NCBI RefSeq assembly: GCF_014522325.1
Contig: NZ_CP041983.1
Span: 806,001-870,000 of the forward strand
Direction: 5' to 3'
DNA from: Lactobacillus sp. PV012
GTDB taxonomy: Bacteria; Bacillota; Bacilli; Lactobacillales; Lactobacillaceae
DNA: 64,000 nucleotides
Of this stretch, positions 33,890-43,692 are shown piece by piece; positions within the stretch are counted from its first letter, which is position 1, and every line of letters begins with the position of its first letter. Position numbers and translations under genes: made by a program. The notes under the pieces are model-generated. The model did no database searches. It saw nothing but the letters and a program-made list of their open reading frames with translations, and was not told where the DNA came from.

Positions 33890-34945
33890 CTACTCCATCA
33901 TTCTTACAAATTGATCATAGATACTATCAGCATCAAAATTACCAGGTGACCCTTCTGGATTAAAGGCAGTCGCAATACACTTTTCCTTTTCTAAAACGTA
34001 TCCAGCCAGTAAATCAGATTTTAAATCATAGTATACTCTAGAAAAGTTTAAAGTGATATTTTCTGGGAAAACTAATTGTCCCAGATTCATTGCAGTTTGC
34101 CAAATTCGATGATTTTGTTGATCAATTACCGGAAAGTTACTTCCATTATATGGTGGCTGCAATTCAAAAGTTTCTAAATTTAAATAGTCACTAATTGCTA
34201 AGAAGCCCAACCCAATTCCTAAAATTGGCAATTTACCGTAAAACTGGTCAAAGATGGGCGCTAAATCCTTTTTCAATTCTTCTGGATTACTTGGTCCATT
34301 AGAAAAAATGATTCCGTCAGCTCGAATATTAATTATGTCATAGATTGAGGCGTTGTACGGCAAAACGACACTATTAATCTTTCTTAAAGATAATTCACGT
34401 AATAAAGAGTGTTTTAATCCTAAGTCAATTACTGCAACAGTTTTACCAATATTAGGTGCGGCGTAAGGATTAGAAGTAGAAATTTGGGCGGTTTTATTTT
34501 TAGGTAACACCAAGGCCCGAATTTGATCAAAAGCATGCTCATCGTCTGTATCCATAATCGAGGCCTTAATTACCCGTTGTTGTTTTAATTTTTGGACTAG
34601 AGCTCTCGTATCTACCCCATAAATTCCGGGGATATTTTTTTCTTTAAGAAAATCATCTAAATCTTGAAAAGTATTACTATCAGAAATATGAAAAGCAATG
34701 TCGTTAGCGATAATTCCTTTAACTGAAGGATTAATAGATTCATAATCAATTGGATTAATACCGCTTGCTCCAATTAATGGTGTAGTAAAAGTAAGAATTT
34801 TTCCAAAATTTGCTGGGTCAGAGATTGCTTCTTGATAGCCAAAATTTGCTGTCTGAATTGCTAATTCTCCAGTTGAAGTAATTCCTGCCCCAAAGTCATG
34901 GCCACTAAAGGAAGTGCCATCTTCTAAAACTAAGTATCTTTTCAT
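33890..34945 (-). CDS. carA: Carbamoyl-phosphate synthase small subunit homologue, predicted inactive (CarA-like)
   Basis: A 351-residue protein with the CarA N-terminal domain (YLVLEDGTSFSGHDFG, TGELAIQTANFGYQEAISDP) and a GATase1 domain. The nucleophile motif GICLGHQ reads GIGLGFL (Gly245 replaces Cys), and the catalytic histidine in HPE is Asn329 (FNPEGSPG). The glutaminase triad is therefore lost. The gene begins 8 bases after the rluD stop, with no PyrR-type attenuator between them, and is followed by the carB-like gene. It is full length, so selection for some other role is likely. Confidence 0.85.
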   Translation of the reverse strand: MKRYLVLEDGTSFSGHDFGAGITSTGELAIQTANFGYQEAISDPANFGKILTFTTPLIGASGINPIDYESINPSVKGIIANDIAFHISDSNTFQDLDDFLKEKNIPGIYGVDTRALVQKLKQQRVIKASIMDTDDEHAFDQIRALVLPKNKTAQISTSNPYAAPNIGKTVAVIDLGLKHSLLRELSLRKINSVVLPYNASIYDIINIRADGIIFSNGPSNPEELKKDLAPIFDQFYGKLPILGIGLGFLAISDYLNLETFELQPPYNGSNFPVIDQQNHRIWQTAMNLGQLVFPENITLNFSRVYYDLKSDLLAGYVLEKEKCIATAFNPEGSPGNFDADSIYDQFVRMME

Positions 34946-34953
34946 TTAACTTT

Positions 34954-35859
34954 TTATCCTCGACGTAACTTCTCCAACTGCTTTTGAAAAATTTCTGGTA
35001 CATCTACACTAAATTCTAACCATTTATCAGATGTAGGTTGATAAAAGCCTAAAGTTTTCGCATGCAAAAACTGGCCGTTACCTTTAAGCGTTTTTTTAGG
35101 ACCATAGACTGGATCTCCAGCTAAGGGATGCCCAATGTATTTCATGTGTACCCTAATTTGATGAGTACGTCCAGTTTCTAAAATACACTTTACGAGCGCA
35201 TAATCTTTGAATTGTTCTAAAACTTCAAAGTGAGTTACTGCATTTTTACCGTTAGGATTAATTGCCATCTGTTTTCGGTTATTTGGATTTCGTCCAATTG
35301 GGGCATCAATTTTGCCACTTTTTGTTTTAAAATTGCCATGCACAAGAGCAAGATATTCTCTCTTATTTGTTTTAGAAGCAAGTTGTTTTTCTAAACTTTG
35401 CCTTGCATGATCGTTTTTAGCAACCATTAATAGCCCTGATGTATCTTTGTCAATTCGGTGAACAATTCCTGGACGAAAGCCTTCTTCACTATCTGCCAAA
35501 TCTTTTGTGTGATACAAAAGCCCATTAACTAAAGTATGATTAGGATGGCCCGCAGCTGGGTGAACAACCATTCCTTGAGGCTTGTTTACTACAATTACGT
35601 CATCATCTTCGTAGATGATATCTAAGTGTAAATCTTCTGGTTCTAAATTTAATGGTTCTTTTTGGGAAATCACTACTTCAATTTGATCCCCACTTTTAAC
35701 CTTATAGGAAGCTTTTTCTTTTTTAGAATTTACTAATATATTGTTATTATCAATAAGTTCTTGAACTTGGGTTCTGCTTAATTTTTCAATTTCTTTGGAT
35801 AAAACTTTATCTAACCGACCTGATTGATCGGTAATCGTTAAGCTGTGCTTTTCTTCCAT
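34954..35859 (-). CDS. rluD: RluD-family 23S rRNA pseudouridine synthase
   Basis: A 301-residue protein with an N-terminal S4 domain (GRLDKVLSKEIEKLSRTQVQ) and the pseudouridine synthase core with the catalytic aspartate in HRIDKDTSGLL and the motif GRTHQIRVHMKYIGHPL. ATG 35859 lies behind AAGGAT; the longer frame has no ribosome site. In lactobacilli rluD normally sits between lspA and pyrR; here pyrR is missing and carA follows directly. Confidence 0.9.
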   Translation of the reverse strand: MEEKHSLTITDQSGRLDKVLSKEIEKLSRTQVQELIDNNNILVNSKKEKASYKVKSGDQIEVVISQKEPLNLEPEDLHLDIIYEDDDVIVVNKPQGMVVHPAAGHPNHTLVNGLLYHTKDLADSEEGFRPGIVHRIDKDTSGLLMVAKNDHARQSLEKQLASKTNKREYLALVHGNFKTKSGKIDAPIGRNPNNRKQMAINPNGKNAVTHFEVLEQFKDYALVKCILETGRTHQIRVHMKYIGHPLAGDPVYGPKKTLKGNGQFLHAKTLGFYQPTSDKWLEFSVDVPEIFQKQLEKLRRG

Positions 35860-35934
35860 TTCTTTAATCCTTATAATTTTAACCTGTTTATTCCTGTATA
35901 AGTTTAGCACATTCTTAGAAAAAATCGTAATAAG

Positions 35935-35962
35935 AAAAGTACAAGATTGCTCTTGTACTTTA
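35935..35962 (-). terminator. Terminator after lspA
   Basis: GTACAAGA/TCTTGTAC stem followed by TTTTC on the minus strand; it separates fhs-lspA from rluD-carAB. Confidence 0.8.
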
Positions 35963-35966
35963 AGAA

Positions 35967-36443
35967 TTATTTTGTTTTCTTTTTGTCTTCTAAAAAAATT
36001 AAATAGATAAAAACTAACAACAAACCAACACTAATTGCCATGTCAGCAATATTAAAAATATTGAAATTGATGAAATCTAGCTGAAACATATCTACTACAT
36101 AATGCATTTGTAGCCGATCCATGAAGTTCCCAATTACCCCACCAAAAATAAGTGCTAATCCAATATCAAAAGTAATATTTTGATATTTTAAATTAAAAAG
36201 GTAATAAATTACTACAATGCTAGCAATTAAAGTGATAATATAGAAAATCCACATTTTTCCTGCCAGTAGATTCCAAGCAGCGCCGTTGTTTTGTAAATAA
36301 TTAAAAGAAAATACGCCAGGAAGGACTTCTCTTGTTTCACCAACTCGAAAATTTGTTTTAATATAGTACTTTAAACTTTGATCAGCAAAAATTACCGCAA
36401 AGGAAATTAATAAATACCAAGCTTGTTTAAGTTGCTTACCCAT
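35967..36443 (-). CDS. lspA: Lipoprotein signal peptidase (signal peptidase II)
   Basis: A 158-residue protein with four membrane helices and the two catalytic aspartates in GNFMDRLQMHYVVD and FNIADMAIS. It removes signal peptides from prolipoproteins at the outer face of the membrane. The start is one base past the fhs stop, so the two are co-transcribed. Confidence 0.93.
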   Translation of the reverse strand: MGKQLKQAWYLLISFAVIFADQSLKYYIKTNFRVGETREVLPGVFSFNYLQNNGAAWNLLAGKMWIFYIITLIASIVVIYYLFNLKYQNITFDIGLALIFGGVIGNFMDRLQMHYVVDMFQLDFINFNIFNIADMAISVGLLLVFIYLIFLEDKKKTK

Positions 36444-36444
36444 T

Positions 36445-38118
36445 TTAGAATAATCCTGAAATTTTACCGTTGTTATCTACGTCGATATCTAAAGCTGCTG
36501 GATGTTTAGGAAGACCTGGCATATCAAGAATTGATCCAGTTGCTACTACAATAAAGCCAGCTCCATTTTTAAGAGCTAAATCCTTCACATGAAGAGTAAA
36601 GTTTTCAGGAGCACCTAATTGTTTCTTATCATCAGTAAAGGAAGCTTGAGTTTTAGCAATGATTACTGGAAGATGGTCCTTGTTCATCTTTTTAATTTCT
36701 TTTAATTGGTCTTCAGCCTTATCGCTGTATTCGATATTACTTGCACCATAAATATTTTTGGCAATTTTTTCAATTTTTGTCTTAATATCATCATCTTCAC
36801 GATAAATAGAAGCAAAGTTGCCACCCTTTTCAGTTAGTTCTACTAACTTTTCAGCTGCTTTAACTCCACCCTTTGAGCCTTCATCATGGTAAGAAACTAC
36901 TTCACAAGTAAATCCTTCTTGTTCAACTAGTTCCTTGAGGCGGTTTAACTCTGCATCTGTATCAGTAGCAAACTTATTAATTACTACCATAACAGGCATG
37001 CCGTACTTAGCCATGTTAGTCATATGACGTTTCAAGTTTGCAAAACCTTTTTCTAAAGCTTCAAGATTTTCTTCATCTAAGTGATCAGTAGTCTTTTCAG
37101 CTTGGTATTTAAGTGCACGAACAGTAGCTACTACAGCAACAGCATCTGGACGCTTTTCCAAGTGTGTTGAAACAAAGTCCATGAATTTTTGTCCACCCAA
37201 ATCAGCTCCAAAGCCAGCTTCAGTTAAGACATAGTCACTCAAATGAAGAGCTAAATTAGTTGCAATAATTGAATTGGCTCCATGAGCGATATTAGCAAAT
37301 GGTCCACCGTGGACTAAAGCAGGAGTATGTTCTAATGTTTGAACAAGGTTTGGCTTTAAAGCATTTGAGAGCAAGGCAGCAATTGCTCCTTCAAAACCTA
37401 AATCTTTAACAAAAATTGGTTCGTCTTTAGTTGAGAAACCTACTAACATATTACCGATACGACTCTTTAAGTCATCGATATCTTGGGCTAAGCAAAGAAT
37501 AGCCATTAATTCATTAGCTACAGTAATTGCAAATGAACTTTCGTGTTCAATACCATTAAAACGAGAACCTTCTCCGACGGTAACTTTTCTTAGAGTACGG
37601 TCGTTTACGTCAATTCCACGCTTTAATAAAATACGGTTTGGATCTAAATCTAAACTATTATCTTGGTAAATATAGTTATCTACTAAAGCAGCTAAAGTAT
37701 CAATCGCACTAGTTAAGGCGTGCATATCCCCAGTAAAGTGGAGGTTAATGTCTTCCATAGGAATAATTTGCGCATATCCTCCACCTGTAGCACCACCCTT
37801 TAATCCAAATACTGGACCCATTGAAGGTTCACGTAATGCAATTAAGGTATCTTTATGAAGTTGATTTTTAATTGCATCCCCTAAACCAATGGTAATAGTT
37901 GATTTACCTTCGCCAGCAGGTGTTGGTGAAATAGAAGTTACTAAAATTAATTTTCCTAACTTATCATTTTTTTGAACGCGATTAATTGCTTCCCATTTAA
38001 TCTTTGCTTTATCAGCACCATAAGGTTCAATATCAGCAGCTGATAAATTTATTTTTTCTGCAATTTCAGCAATTGGGTTAGCAGTAGTTTTTTGTGCAAT
38101 TTTAATATCTGATTCCAT
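36445..38118 (-). CDS. fhs: Formate-tetrahydrofolate ligase
   Basis: A 557-residue enzyme with the FTHFS P-loop [17 protein letters not shown] near residue 65 and signatures [20 protein letters not shown] and [11 protein letters not shown]. It makes 10-formyl-tetrahydrofolate from formate and ATP for purine and initiator-tRNA formylation. Upstream of it is a 111-residue membrane protein 17 bases away; lspA follows. Confidence 0.95.
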   Translation of the reverse strand: MESDIKIAQKTTANPIAEIAEKINLSAADIEPYGADKAKIKWEAINRVQKNDKLGKLILVTSISPTPAGEGKSTITIGLGDAIKNQLHKDTLIALREPSMGPVFGLKGGATGGGYAQIIPMEDINLHFTGDMHALTSAIDTLAALVDNYIYQDNSLDLDPNRILLKRGIDVNDRTLRKVTVGEGSRFNGIEHESSFAITVANELMAILCLAQDIDDLKSRIGNMLVGFSTKDEPIFVKDLGFEGAIAALLSNALKPNLVQTLEHTPALVHGGPFANIAHGANSIIATNLALHLSDYVLTEAGFGADLGGQKFMDFVSTHLEKRPDAVAVVATVRALKYQAEKTTDHLDEENLEALEKGFANLKRHMTNMAKYGMPVMVVINKFATDTDAELNRLKELVEQEGFTCEVVSYHDEGSKGGVKAAEKLVELTEKGGNFASIYREDDDIKTKIEKIAKNIYGASNIEYSDKAEDQLKEIKKMNKDHLPVIIAKTQASFTDDKKQLGAPENFTLHVKDLALKNGAGFIVVATGSILDMPGLPKHPAALDIDVDNNGKISGLF

Positions 38119-38135
38119 GTAGATTCTTCTTTCTT

Positions 38136-38471
38136 TTATTTGCTAATTGACAATACCAAGTATGAATGAGATTTACCTTTTAATTCGTAGATTTTAAAAA
38201 ATTTCCATTTCATCCGCAACTTAGGTGAATTGATTGTCATGGCAGCTGCGTAAGGAAGTTTTAAAATATAATTTGTTTGATCTTCTTTATAATAAGAGGT
38301 TAGCCAAGTATAAATTACCAATAAAACAAAAATTATACTTAAACTTAAACATGGGATACTTACCCCCTTATTTGCTTCATAGCCAAAAATTACAGCTACA
38401 AAAATTAGGGAAAGCAACCAGGAATAGTAAGTAACCCCTTCTACTCCTAAAAAGATAAAATGTTTTTTCAT
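38136..38471 (-). CDS. Small membrane protein of unknown function (111 aa)
   Basis: Two hydrophobic segments ([17 protein letters not shown] and [16 protein letters not shown]) are followed by a basic cytoplasmic tail. It lies 17 bases upstream of fhs and probably shares its transcript. No family recognised. Confidence 0.7.
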   Translation of the reverse strand: MKKHFIFLGVEGVTYYSWLLSLIFVAVIFGYEANKGVSIPCLSLSIIFVLLVIYTWLTSYYKEDQTNYILKLPYAAAMTINSPKLRMKWKFFKIYELKGKSHSYLVLSISK

Positions 38472-38651
38472 TAGAATTTAGGTCCCACCTTAATTAAACT
38501 ATCTTTTTTATTATAACAGATTTAGTATTTTTGGCTAATATATAGCAAATACTAAATTTAAACGCTTTTTAACCTTTTATTTAATTAAAATTTAGTTTAA
38601 ACTATTAAAAAAATGCTTAATTTAATTAAATAATAAGGGAAGGAAATTAAA

Positions 38652-39581
38652 ATGAAAATTGGTGTCTTAACAGATAGTTCTGCGTATTTAACTCCTCAGC
38701 AATGTGCTGATAACGGAATTAAGGTTATTCCAATACCAATCATTTGGAATAAACAAGTTTACCACGATATGGTAAATATTGGTTTTCATGAATTTTACGA
38801 AAAACTAGCAACAGCCTCCACTTTACCTTCTACTTCTCAGCCTTCTATTGGAGATATTCAAAAGTATGTTGATTCTTATGTAGAAGCTGGCTATACTGAT
38901 TTGATTATCGTTACTATTTCAAGTGGACTTTCCGGTTTTTATGATAATGTTTTATCAATTGCTAAGACTGAAAAACGAATCAATATTCATCCCTTTGATT
39001 CAAAAATAACCTGTGCTGGGCAAGCAAATGCTGCTTTATTAGCTGGAAAACTTGTTAAAAAAGGTGCAGACATTGATCTAATCATGCATGACCTCGAAGA
39101 CTTACGCAATACAACCGATGTTCGTTTTGTAGTGGATAACTTGCAACACTTAAAGCGGACGGGTCGCCTATCAAACGCTGCTAGTTTCGTAGGTTCCTTA
39201 TTGAGAATAACCCCAATTCTTTCAATGGATGTTCAAGACAAAGGAAAAATTTCTGCAATTTCTAAAGAAAGAAAATACCAACGTGCTTATAACAGAATTC
39301 AGCAAGATTTTACTAAATTAATTACTGATCTTCCCTATCCAGTTCAACTAACAATTTTTCACGCAGATGATATTGAAAGAGAGACCGCTTGGCTTGAAGA
39401 TTACGAAGAAAAGTTTCCGCAAGTCGAAATTAACTCAAGTATCATTGGCCCAGTAGTAGGAACCCACGTGGGACAACATACCATTGCAATGATTTGGAGT
39501 CGTAATATTAACTCTTACTTTGACCAAGATGGTCAACCACTACCTGCTAGTGAAATTCACTCACCAATTGTTGAAGACTAA
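38652..39581 (+). CDS. DegV family fatty-acid-binding protein, second paralogue
   Basis: A 309-residue protein with GVLTDSSAYL at the N-terminus, LPSTSQPSIGD, SGLSGFYDNV and RTGRLSNAASFVGSLLRI, so a FakB-type protein. It is distinct from the copy at 27943-28821 (about one third identical by eye). AAGGGAAGG precedes ATG. It ends in its own terminator. Confidence 0.88.
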   Translation: MKIGVLTDSSAYLTPQQCADNGIKVIPIPIIWNKQVYHDMVNIGFHEFYEKLATASTLPSTSQPSIGDIQKYVDSYVEAGYTDLIIVTISSGLSGFYDNVLSIAKTEKRINIHPFDSKITCAGQANAALLAGKLVKKGADIDLIMHDLEDLRNTTDVRFVVDNLQHLKRTGRLSNAASFVGSLLRITPILSMDVQDKGKISAISKERKYQRAYNRIQQDFTKLITDLPYPVQLTIFHADDIERETAWLEDYEEKFPQVEINSSIIGPVVGTHVGQHTIAMIWSRNINSYFDQDGQPLPASEIHSPIVED

Positions 39582-39605
39582 AATATCTAGAAAATTTATA
39601 AATTT

Positions 39606-39668
39606 AAAATCACCAATACATCCAGGTTTATATCAGCTTAAACCAAGATTATTGGTGATTTTATTTTG
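39606..39668 (+). terminator. Terminator after degV (second copy)
   Basis: AAATCACCAATA pairs with TATTGGTGATTT over a long loop, followed by TATTTTG. Confidence 0.7.
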
Positions 39669-39850
39669 CTATAAATAGAGGACAATCTACATGATTAAGG
39701 TGAAAATTATATCTACTATTCTTTTCAAAGTCATAAAACCAGTAGACCTAGCACAATTAAGTATCTAACTTAAAAAGTTATAATTGGTCTAAAATTTTTA
39801 CTTTTATTTCCTCAGTAAGCTGAAGTTGGTTCAAATTTAACTACTAGCCT

Positions 39851-42800
39851 TTATTTAGTAGCATTACCGTTGTATGAAGCATTAAAGTCAGTGTCGGAAC
39901 TAGCGCTTGACCAGCCACTAGGAAGTTTTACACTACCTTTTTCTAAAGTAGTATTTTCAGGCAGTGGGTCGCTAATCTTCAAGTTGCGTAAATCACGATC
40001 AGTACCGAGTTGGGCATCAATGCGGTAGCCGATTTCGTAGTCATGATTTGGATTAAGTGGTGGATTACTATCACCTTTAGAGTTACCCGGATCAACATCT
40101 TTGCCAGTAGTTAAGTCTTTGATGCTAGTAATTGACTTACTTACAGCAGATGGAATTTGATCCTCTTCAACAGGTTTACCTTCCCAAGTTGCTTCATCAG
40201 AAACTACATTGTTAGATGGTGTATTTTCTACACTAGTTTCAACGTAAGCTTTATCACTGGCACCGTCCCAACCAGCTTTGTAGCTGTATGAGTGATGAAT
40301 AGTACCAGGAACTGCTAAGATAAAGTTATTTTCTTCATCATCAGGAAGTTTATCTAAGTAAGCTTTATTAGCATCTGCAATTACAGATTTACTTGAAGTT
40401 TGAATGTGGAAGTTACTTGTTACATCTTTACCGTTTCTAAAGACGCGGATTCCAGTATAAGTACCATCTGGAACATGACCATCATTTTCACTAGTCCAAG
40501 TCTTAGAAGCATCTAAGATTTCACTACTTTCAACTTTATCTTTTAAGCGTACTTGAGTTAAAGGTTTACCTTGCTGCTTATTAGAAGCTAAGTTACTTAC
40601 TACTTCCCAGACCTTGTCTTGGTCGTTGACGACATTTCCACTATCTTCATAAGAGCTGTTAACTACTTTCCCGCCTCCATTATGTGGAACCATAAGGTAA
40701 TTCTTAACCTTGTTAGTTTCGCGTTTCTTAATTAAATCAGATTCGCCAGCAATAGACTTGTTTGACGTTGTCCATGTATCACTTACAGTGGTGCGACTAT
40801 ATGGATTGCTACCACTAAGGTATTCGCTGTGATTTTCTTTAATCTTCTTTTTAGCTGCTGAATTAGGAGCTTTTTGCCATTCATTGTACCAGTAATCATA
40901 GGTAGCTTCCCATTCTTGGTAGTCAGCACTTTCAGTTTCTTCACGTGTCTTGTGAAGCCAGTGTCCATCAATGTTAGCCTCGTTTTGAATGGTGTGAGCT
41001 TCATCACGTTTACCATTATCTTCGTAATGTAAGTTAAGTGGCTTCAAGTACTTATTAGCATTTTCGCCAACTTCATTAGGTCTAATTTGAACACGGTATT
41101 GAACCCAGATTACACCACCATTCTTAGAAAGCTCTTTAAGCATGGTTTTATCTTTGTCTTTACCGCTGTCTTTGTTGATCTTAATACTTAACTTGTTACC
41201 ATTGATAGTTGCACCGTGCGTTGCAGAGTTACTTTCAAAATCTTTTGGATCTAAGCTAACTTGCACGTGGTCAACTGCGGCATCGCCACTACTATCGAGT
41301 TTAGTTCTAAACTTATCGTCGAGCGTGTCGTGAATAGTAAAGTCAGTGTATTTATCATCTACCAACTTTTGCCCATCGCTACTGGTTAACTTGTGCCCGT
41401 CTTTTTTCTCTACTTGCGTAAAATCATTAATCTTAAAGTGTAAACGGTAGTATAAGTATTGATTTGGATAAACGGTTTGTTCATGAATGTCTGCTGCACC
41501 GGTATCTTTAACTTTAGTTGGATCCTTTGGATCGGCTTCATAAACAAACTTGTGAGCAGTTAAACCGTTTTTCGAGTCACCTTTAGTGGTCGTATCAGTG
41601 TGTTTGTAAGTAACTTTTAATTTGGTGGTTTTAGTTGTCTTACTTTCATTTAAAGTAGCCGTATTATTAACAATTGTAGAACCGTTGTAGATACTACCTT
41701 CGGTAGGTTGTTGGTCGGGCTTAGGCTTAACTTCAATAATCAAATGATAGTTCTTATGCCAAGCATCAGAAGTGGCCTCAGCAGCCTTATCTGTAATCTT
41801 AGCTTCAACTAAGGTGTAACCTTTTTTATTGTTAATGGCTGGAGTACCTTTATCGCTGCTAACCATTTTAAAAGCGTTACTTGTTTTAAGTTTCTTACCG
41901 TACTTATCGCCCCAGTCACTTTCATACACTTTAGCACTAACTACTTCTAAGCTAGGATCAATATAGTCTTTCAAAACAAGTTGCTGTTTAGCATGCTTAG
42001 CCTTAACATGGCTAATCAAAGGATCATCTTTATCCTTTAAAGCTGCTGCAATAGGAAGTGCATTGTAGTTGTCTTTGGTGTTACCAGATTTAACTAAAGC
42101 ACTTGAGGGTGCTTTTAAGCTAGTGTGAATGTCAAAATAAGCAGTTCCAGTGTCATTGATTGTTTCTTTAGTTGAGTGCTTAGTAAAGTTATTGGTTTTA
42201 GAGACCCATTTGTCAACTGGTATATCGTAAGAAGTAGTCATACCTTTGTCGAAATCAAAACCAAAGTAGTCTGCTTGAGATGCATCTTCATAGTTACTTT
42301 TACTATCAATGTTGTTAGCGTCGTGTGCAAATTTACCAGTAAGCACTTTAAATGAAGCAGAAGGACGTGCGTACTTATGCCACTGTGACAGGTAAGTTTG
42401 ATTATTGTATCCGTGAACAAATGTTACATTATATTCACTTGTTGGGTTCTTGGGAATATAAGAGAATCTACCATCTGGATCATCTGGCCAAACAGTACCT
42501 TGACGTAAATTCTTACCTGTCTTTTTGTCACGCAATATACGATGTTCATCACCAAAGATACGTGCTAGACCGTTTTGAATACCAGAATTTATTCCATAGC
42601 CTGTCTCAACACCAGCATTTAATTTAGTAGATTTATTAACAATGATATAACTTGGTATGTTAAAAAGTATTCCTTGTTGAGAATCTATATCAGTTTGGGA
42701 TAATTCACTTTTAATCTTCTTAAAGGGTTGGCCTTTCTTTTTTCCTTTGGCGTAAGTTAAAATTAAAGAAAAATTACCTTCACCATCATAAGGTTCTTTG

Positions 42801-43444
42801 ACAGCTAAATGCTCGGTATCAAAATGAATATTTGGATTACCCATTTTACCTTTATTATCATAGTGGTAGTCACCATTCCAAACAATACGAGCATCCAAGG
42901 GAACTTTTGAACCTTGCGTTTGATTTTTACCTTTTTCATTAGGATAATAAGTCAAAGCATTTTTATAATACATTCCAAGTTTACCTGAAACACCGTCCCC
43001 ATTTTCGGGATCATTTTTAGGCAAGTGATAAACGTACCACTCGTGTTTCTTACCTTTTTTAATCCTTTTTGGGTCAGCTTCGTTGGATATATGCCACTTA
43101 GCTTTTTTACCACCAAATGGTTGACCACTAAGGCCTTTATTTTCTACTAAGAAACCTGTAGTGTCGTGACTATTCACATAGTTCGCCATGTTATTACCAT
43201 TTTTACTACCTTGTTCAATACCAATATATGGTGAGATAGCAGGATTTTTTTTATTATTGTACTTCTTTATTTTGGCTACACCATAGGCATTTTTAATAGG
43301 TCTTTGAACATTAAGTTCGCCTTTATATGGCTTAGAGCTATCCCACGTTGCCTGCGCAATACCAGCAGAAGAAGTAAAAGAAATTAAAGTTGTTAGTGCA
43401 ACAGCACTTAACATGAATTTTTGAAAACGTTTTCGATTTTTCAC
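39851..43444 (-). CDS. Large secreted adhesin-like protein without a C-terminal anchor
   Basis: A 1197-residue exported protein. The first 32 residues are a signal peptide (RFQKFMLSAVALTTLISF, ends QA). The N-terminal 330 residues form a unique module (GFLVENKGLSGQPFGGKK, WYVYHLPK, GMYYKNALTYYPN). Several beta-sandwich, isopeptide-type repeats follow (TAYFDIHTSLK, DFTIHDTLDDKF, VRLKDKVESSE, NLKISDPLPENTTLEKGS). It stops abruptly inside the last repeat with NASYNGNATK: no LPxTG, wall-spanning region or membrane anchor. Probably a 3'-truncated wall-anchored adhesin, now released. Fragments of paralogues lie at 44690-45201 and 48055-48317. Confidence 0.75.
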   Translation of the reverse strand: MKNRKRFQKFMLSAVALTTLISFTSSAGIAQATWDSSKPYKGELNVQRPIKNAYGVAKIKKYNNKKNPAISPYIGIEQGSKNGNNMANYVNSHDTTGFLVENKGLSGQPFGGKKAKWHISNEADPKRIKKGKKHEWYVYHLPKNDPENGDGVSGKLGMYYKNALTYYPNEKGKNQTQGSKVPLDARIVWNGDYHYDNKGKMGNPNIHFDTEHLAVKEPYDGEGNFSLILTYAKGKKKGQPFKKIKSELSQTDIDSQQGILFNIPSYIIVNKSTKLNAGVETGYGINSGIQNGLARIFGDEHRILRDKKTGKNLRQGTVWPDDPDGRFSYIPKNPTSEYNVTFVHGYNNQTYLSQWHKYARPSASFKVLTGKFAHDANNIDSKSNYEDASQADYFGFDFDKGMTTSYDIPVDKWVSKTNNFTKHSTKETINDTGTAYFDIHTSLKAPSSALVKSGNTKDNYNALPIAAALKDKDDPLISHVKAKHAKQQLVLKDYIDPSLEVVSAKVYESDWGDKYGKKLKTSNAFKMVSSDKGTPAINNKKGYTLVEAKITDKAAEATSDAWHKNYHLIIEVKPKPDQQPTEGSIYNGSTIVNNTATLNESKTTKTTKLKVTYKHTDTTTKGDSKNGLTAHKFVYEADPKDPTKVKDTGAADIHEQTVYPNQYLYYRLHFKINDFTQVEKKDGHKLTSSDGQKLVDDKYTDFTIHDTLDDKFRTKLDSSGDAAVDHVQVSLDPKDFESNSATHGATINGNKLSIKINKDSGKDKDKTMLKELSKNGGVIWVQYRVQIRPNEVGENANKYLKPLNLHYEDNGKRDEAHTIQNEANIDGHWLHKTREETESADYQEWEATYDYWYNEWQKAPNSAAKKKIKENHSEYLSGSNPYSRTTVSDTWTTSNKSIAGESDLIKKRETNKVKNYLMVPHNGGGKVVNSSYEDSGNVVNDQDKVWEVVSNLASNKQQGKPLTQVRLKDKVESSEILDASKTWTSENDGHVPDGTYTGIRVFRNGKDVTSNFHIQTSSKSVIADANKAYLDKLPDDEENNFILAVPGTIHHSYSYKAGWDGASDKAYVETSVENTPSNNVVSDEATWEGKPVEEDQIPSAVSKSITSIKDLTTGKDVDPGNSKGDSNPPLNPNHDYEIGYRIDAQLGTDRDLRNLKISDPLPENTTLEKGSVKLPSGWSSASSDTDFNASYNGNATK

Positions 43445-43650
43445 ATAATTACAACCTTTCTATTTAAGATTGTAATTAGTATAAATAATTTTTAAGGTGT
43501 GTTATGAAAGTAACAAAAAAAGTTTAAGATAAATTTTTATTGATCTAATTCTGCTTTATAATTAAAAAAGTGCATTTCTTTAAATTATGACATTATATTA
43601 TTGCTTTTATTTAAAAAATAGCTGTTTTTTTTAAATCCAAATTTTTGAAT
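43445..43650 (-). promoter_or_regulatory. Promoter region of the adhesin, repeated upstream of its paralogue
   Basis: The segment with AGATTGTAATTAGTATAAAT and the following TTTTTAAGG.GTGTTATG recurs at about 45203-45300, and a short piece recurs at 48316-48345. It lies directly upstream of each adhesin start. The TTTAAATTATGACAT sequence near 43580 recurs at 47527. These repeats show how the array was built and broken. Confidence 0.6.
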
Positions 43651-43653
43651 AAC

Positions 43654-43681
43654 AAAAAAGCATCCCACGTAGGGATGCTTT
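43654..43681 (-). terminator. Terminator after the matrixin-like gene
   Basis: GCATCCC/GGGATGC stem with T run on the minus strand; a copy lies at about 47606-47632 after the second matrixin-like remnant. Confidence 0.8.
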
Positions 43682-43692
43682 CATTTTAAATA

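Noticed and set aside
34900..34955. PyrR-dependent attenuator before carA
   Set aside because: Only 8 bases separate rluD and carA, too few for an attenuator, and no anti-terminator stem is present.
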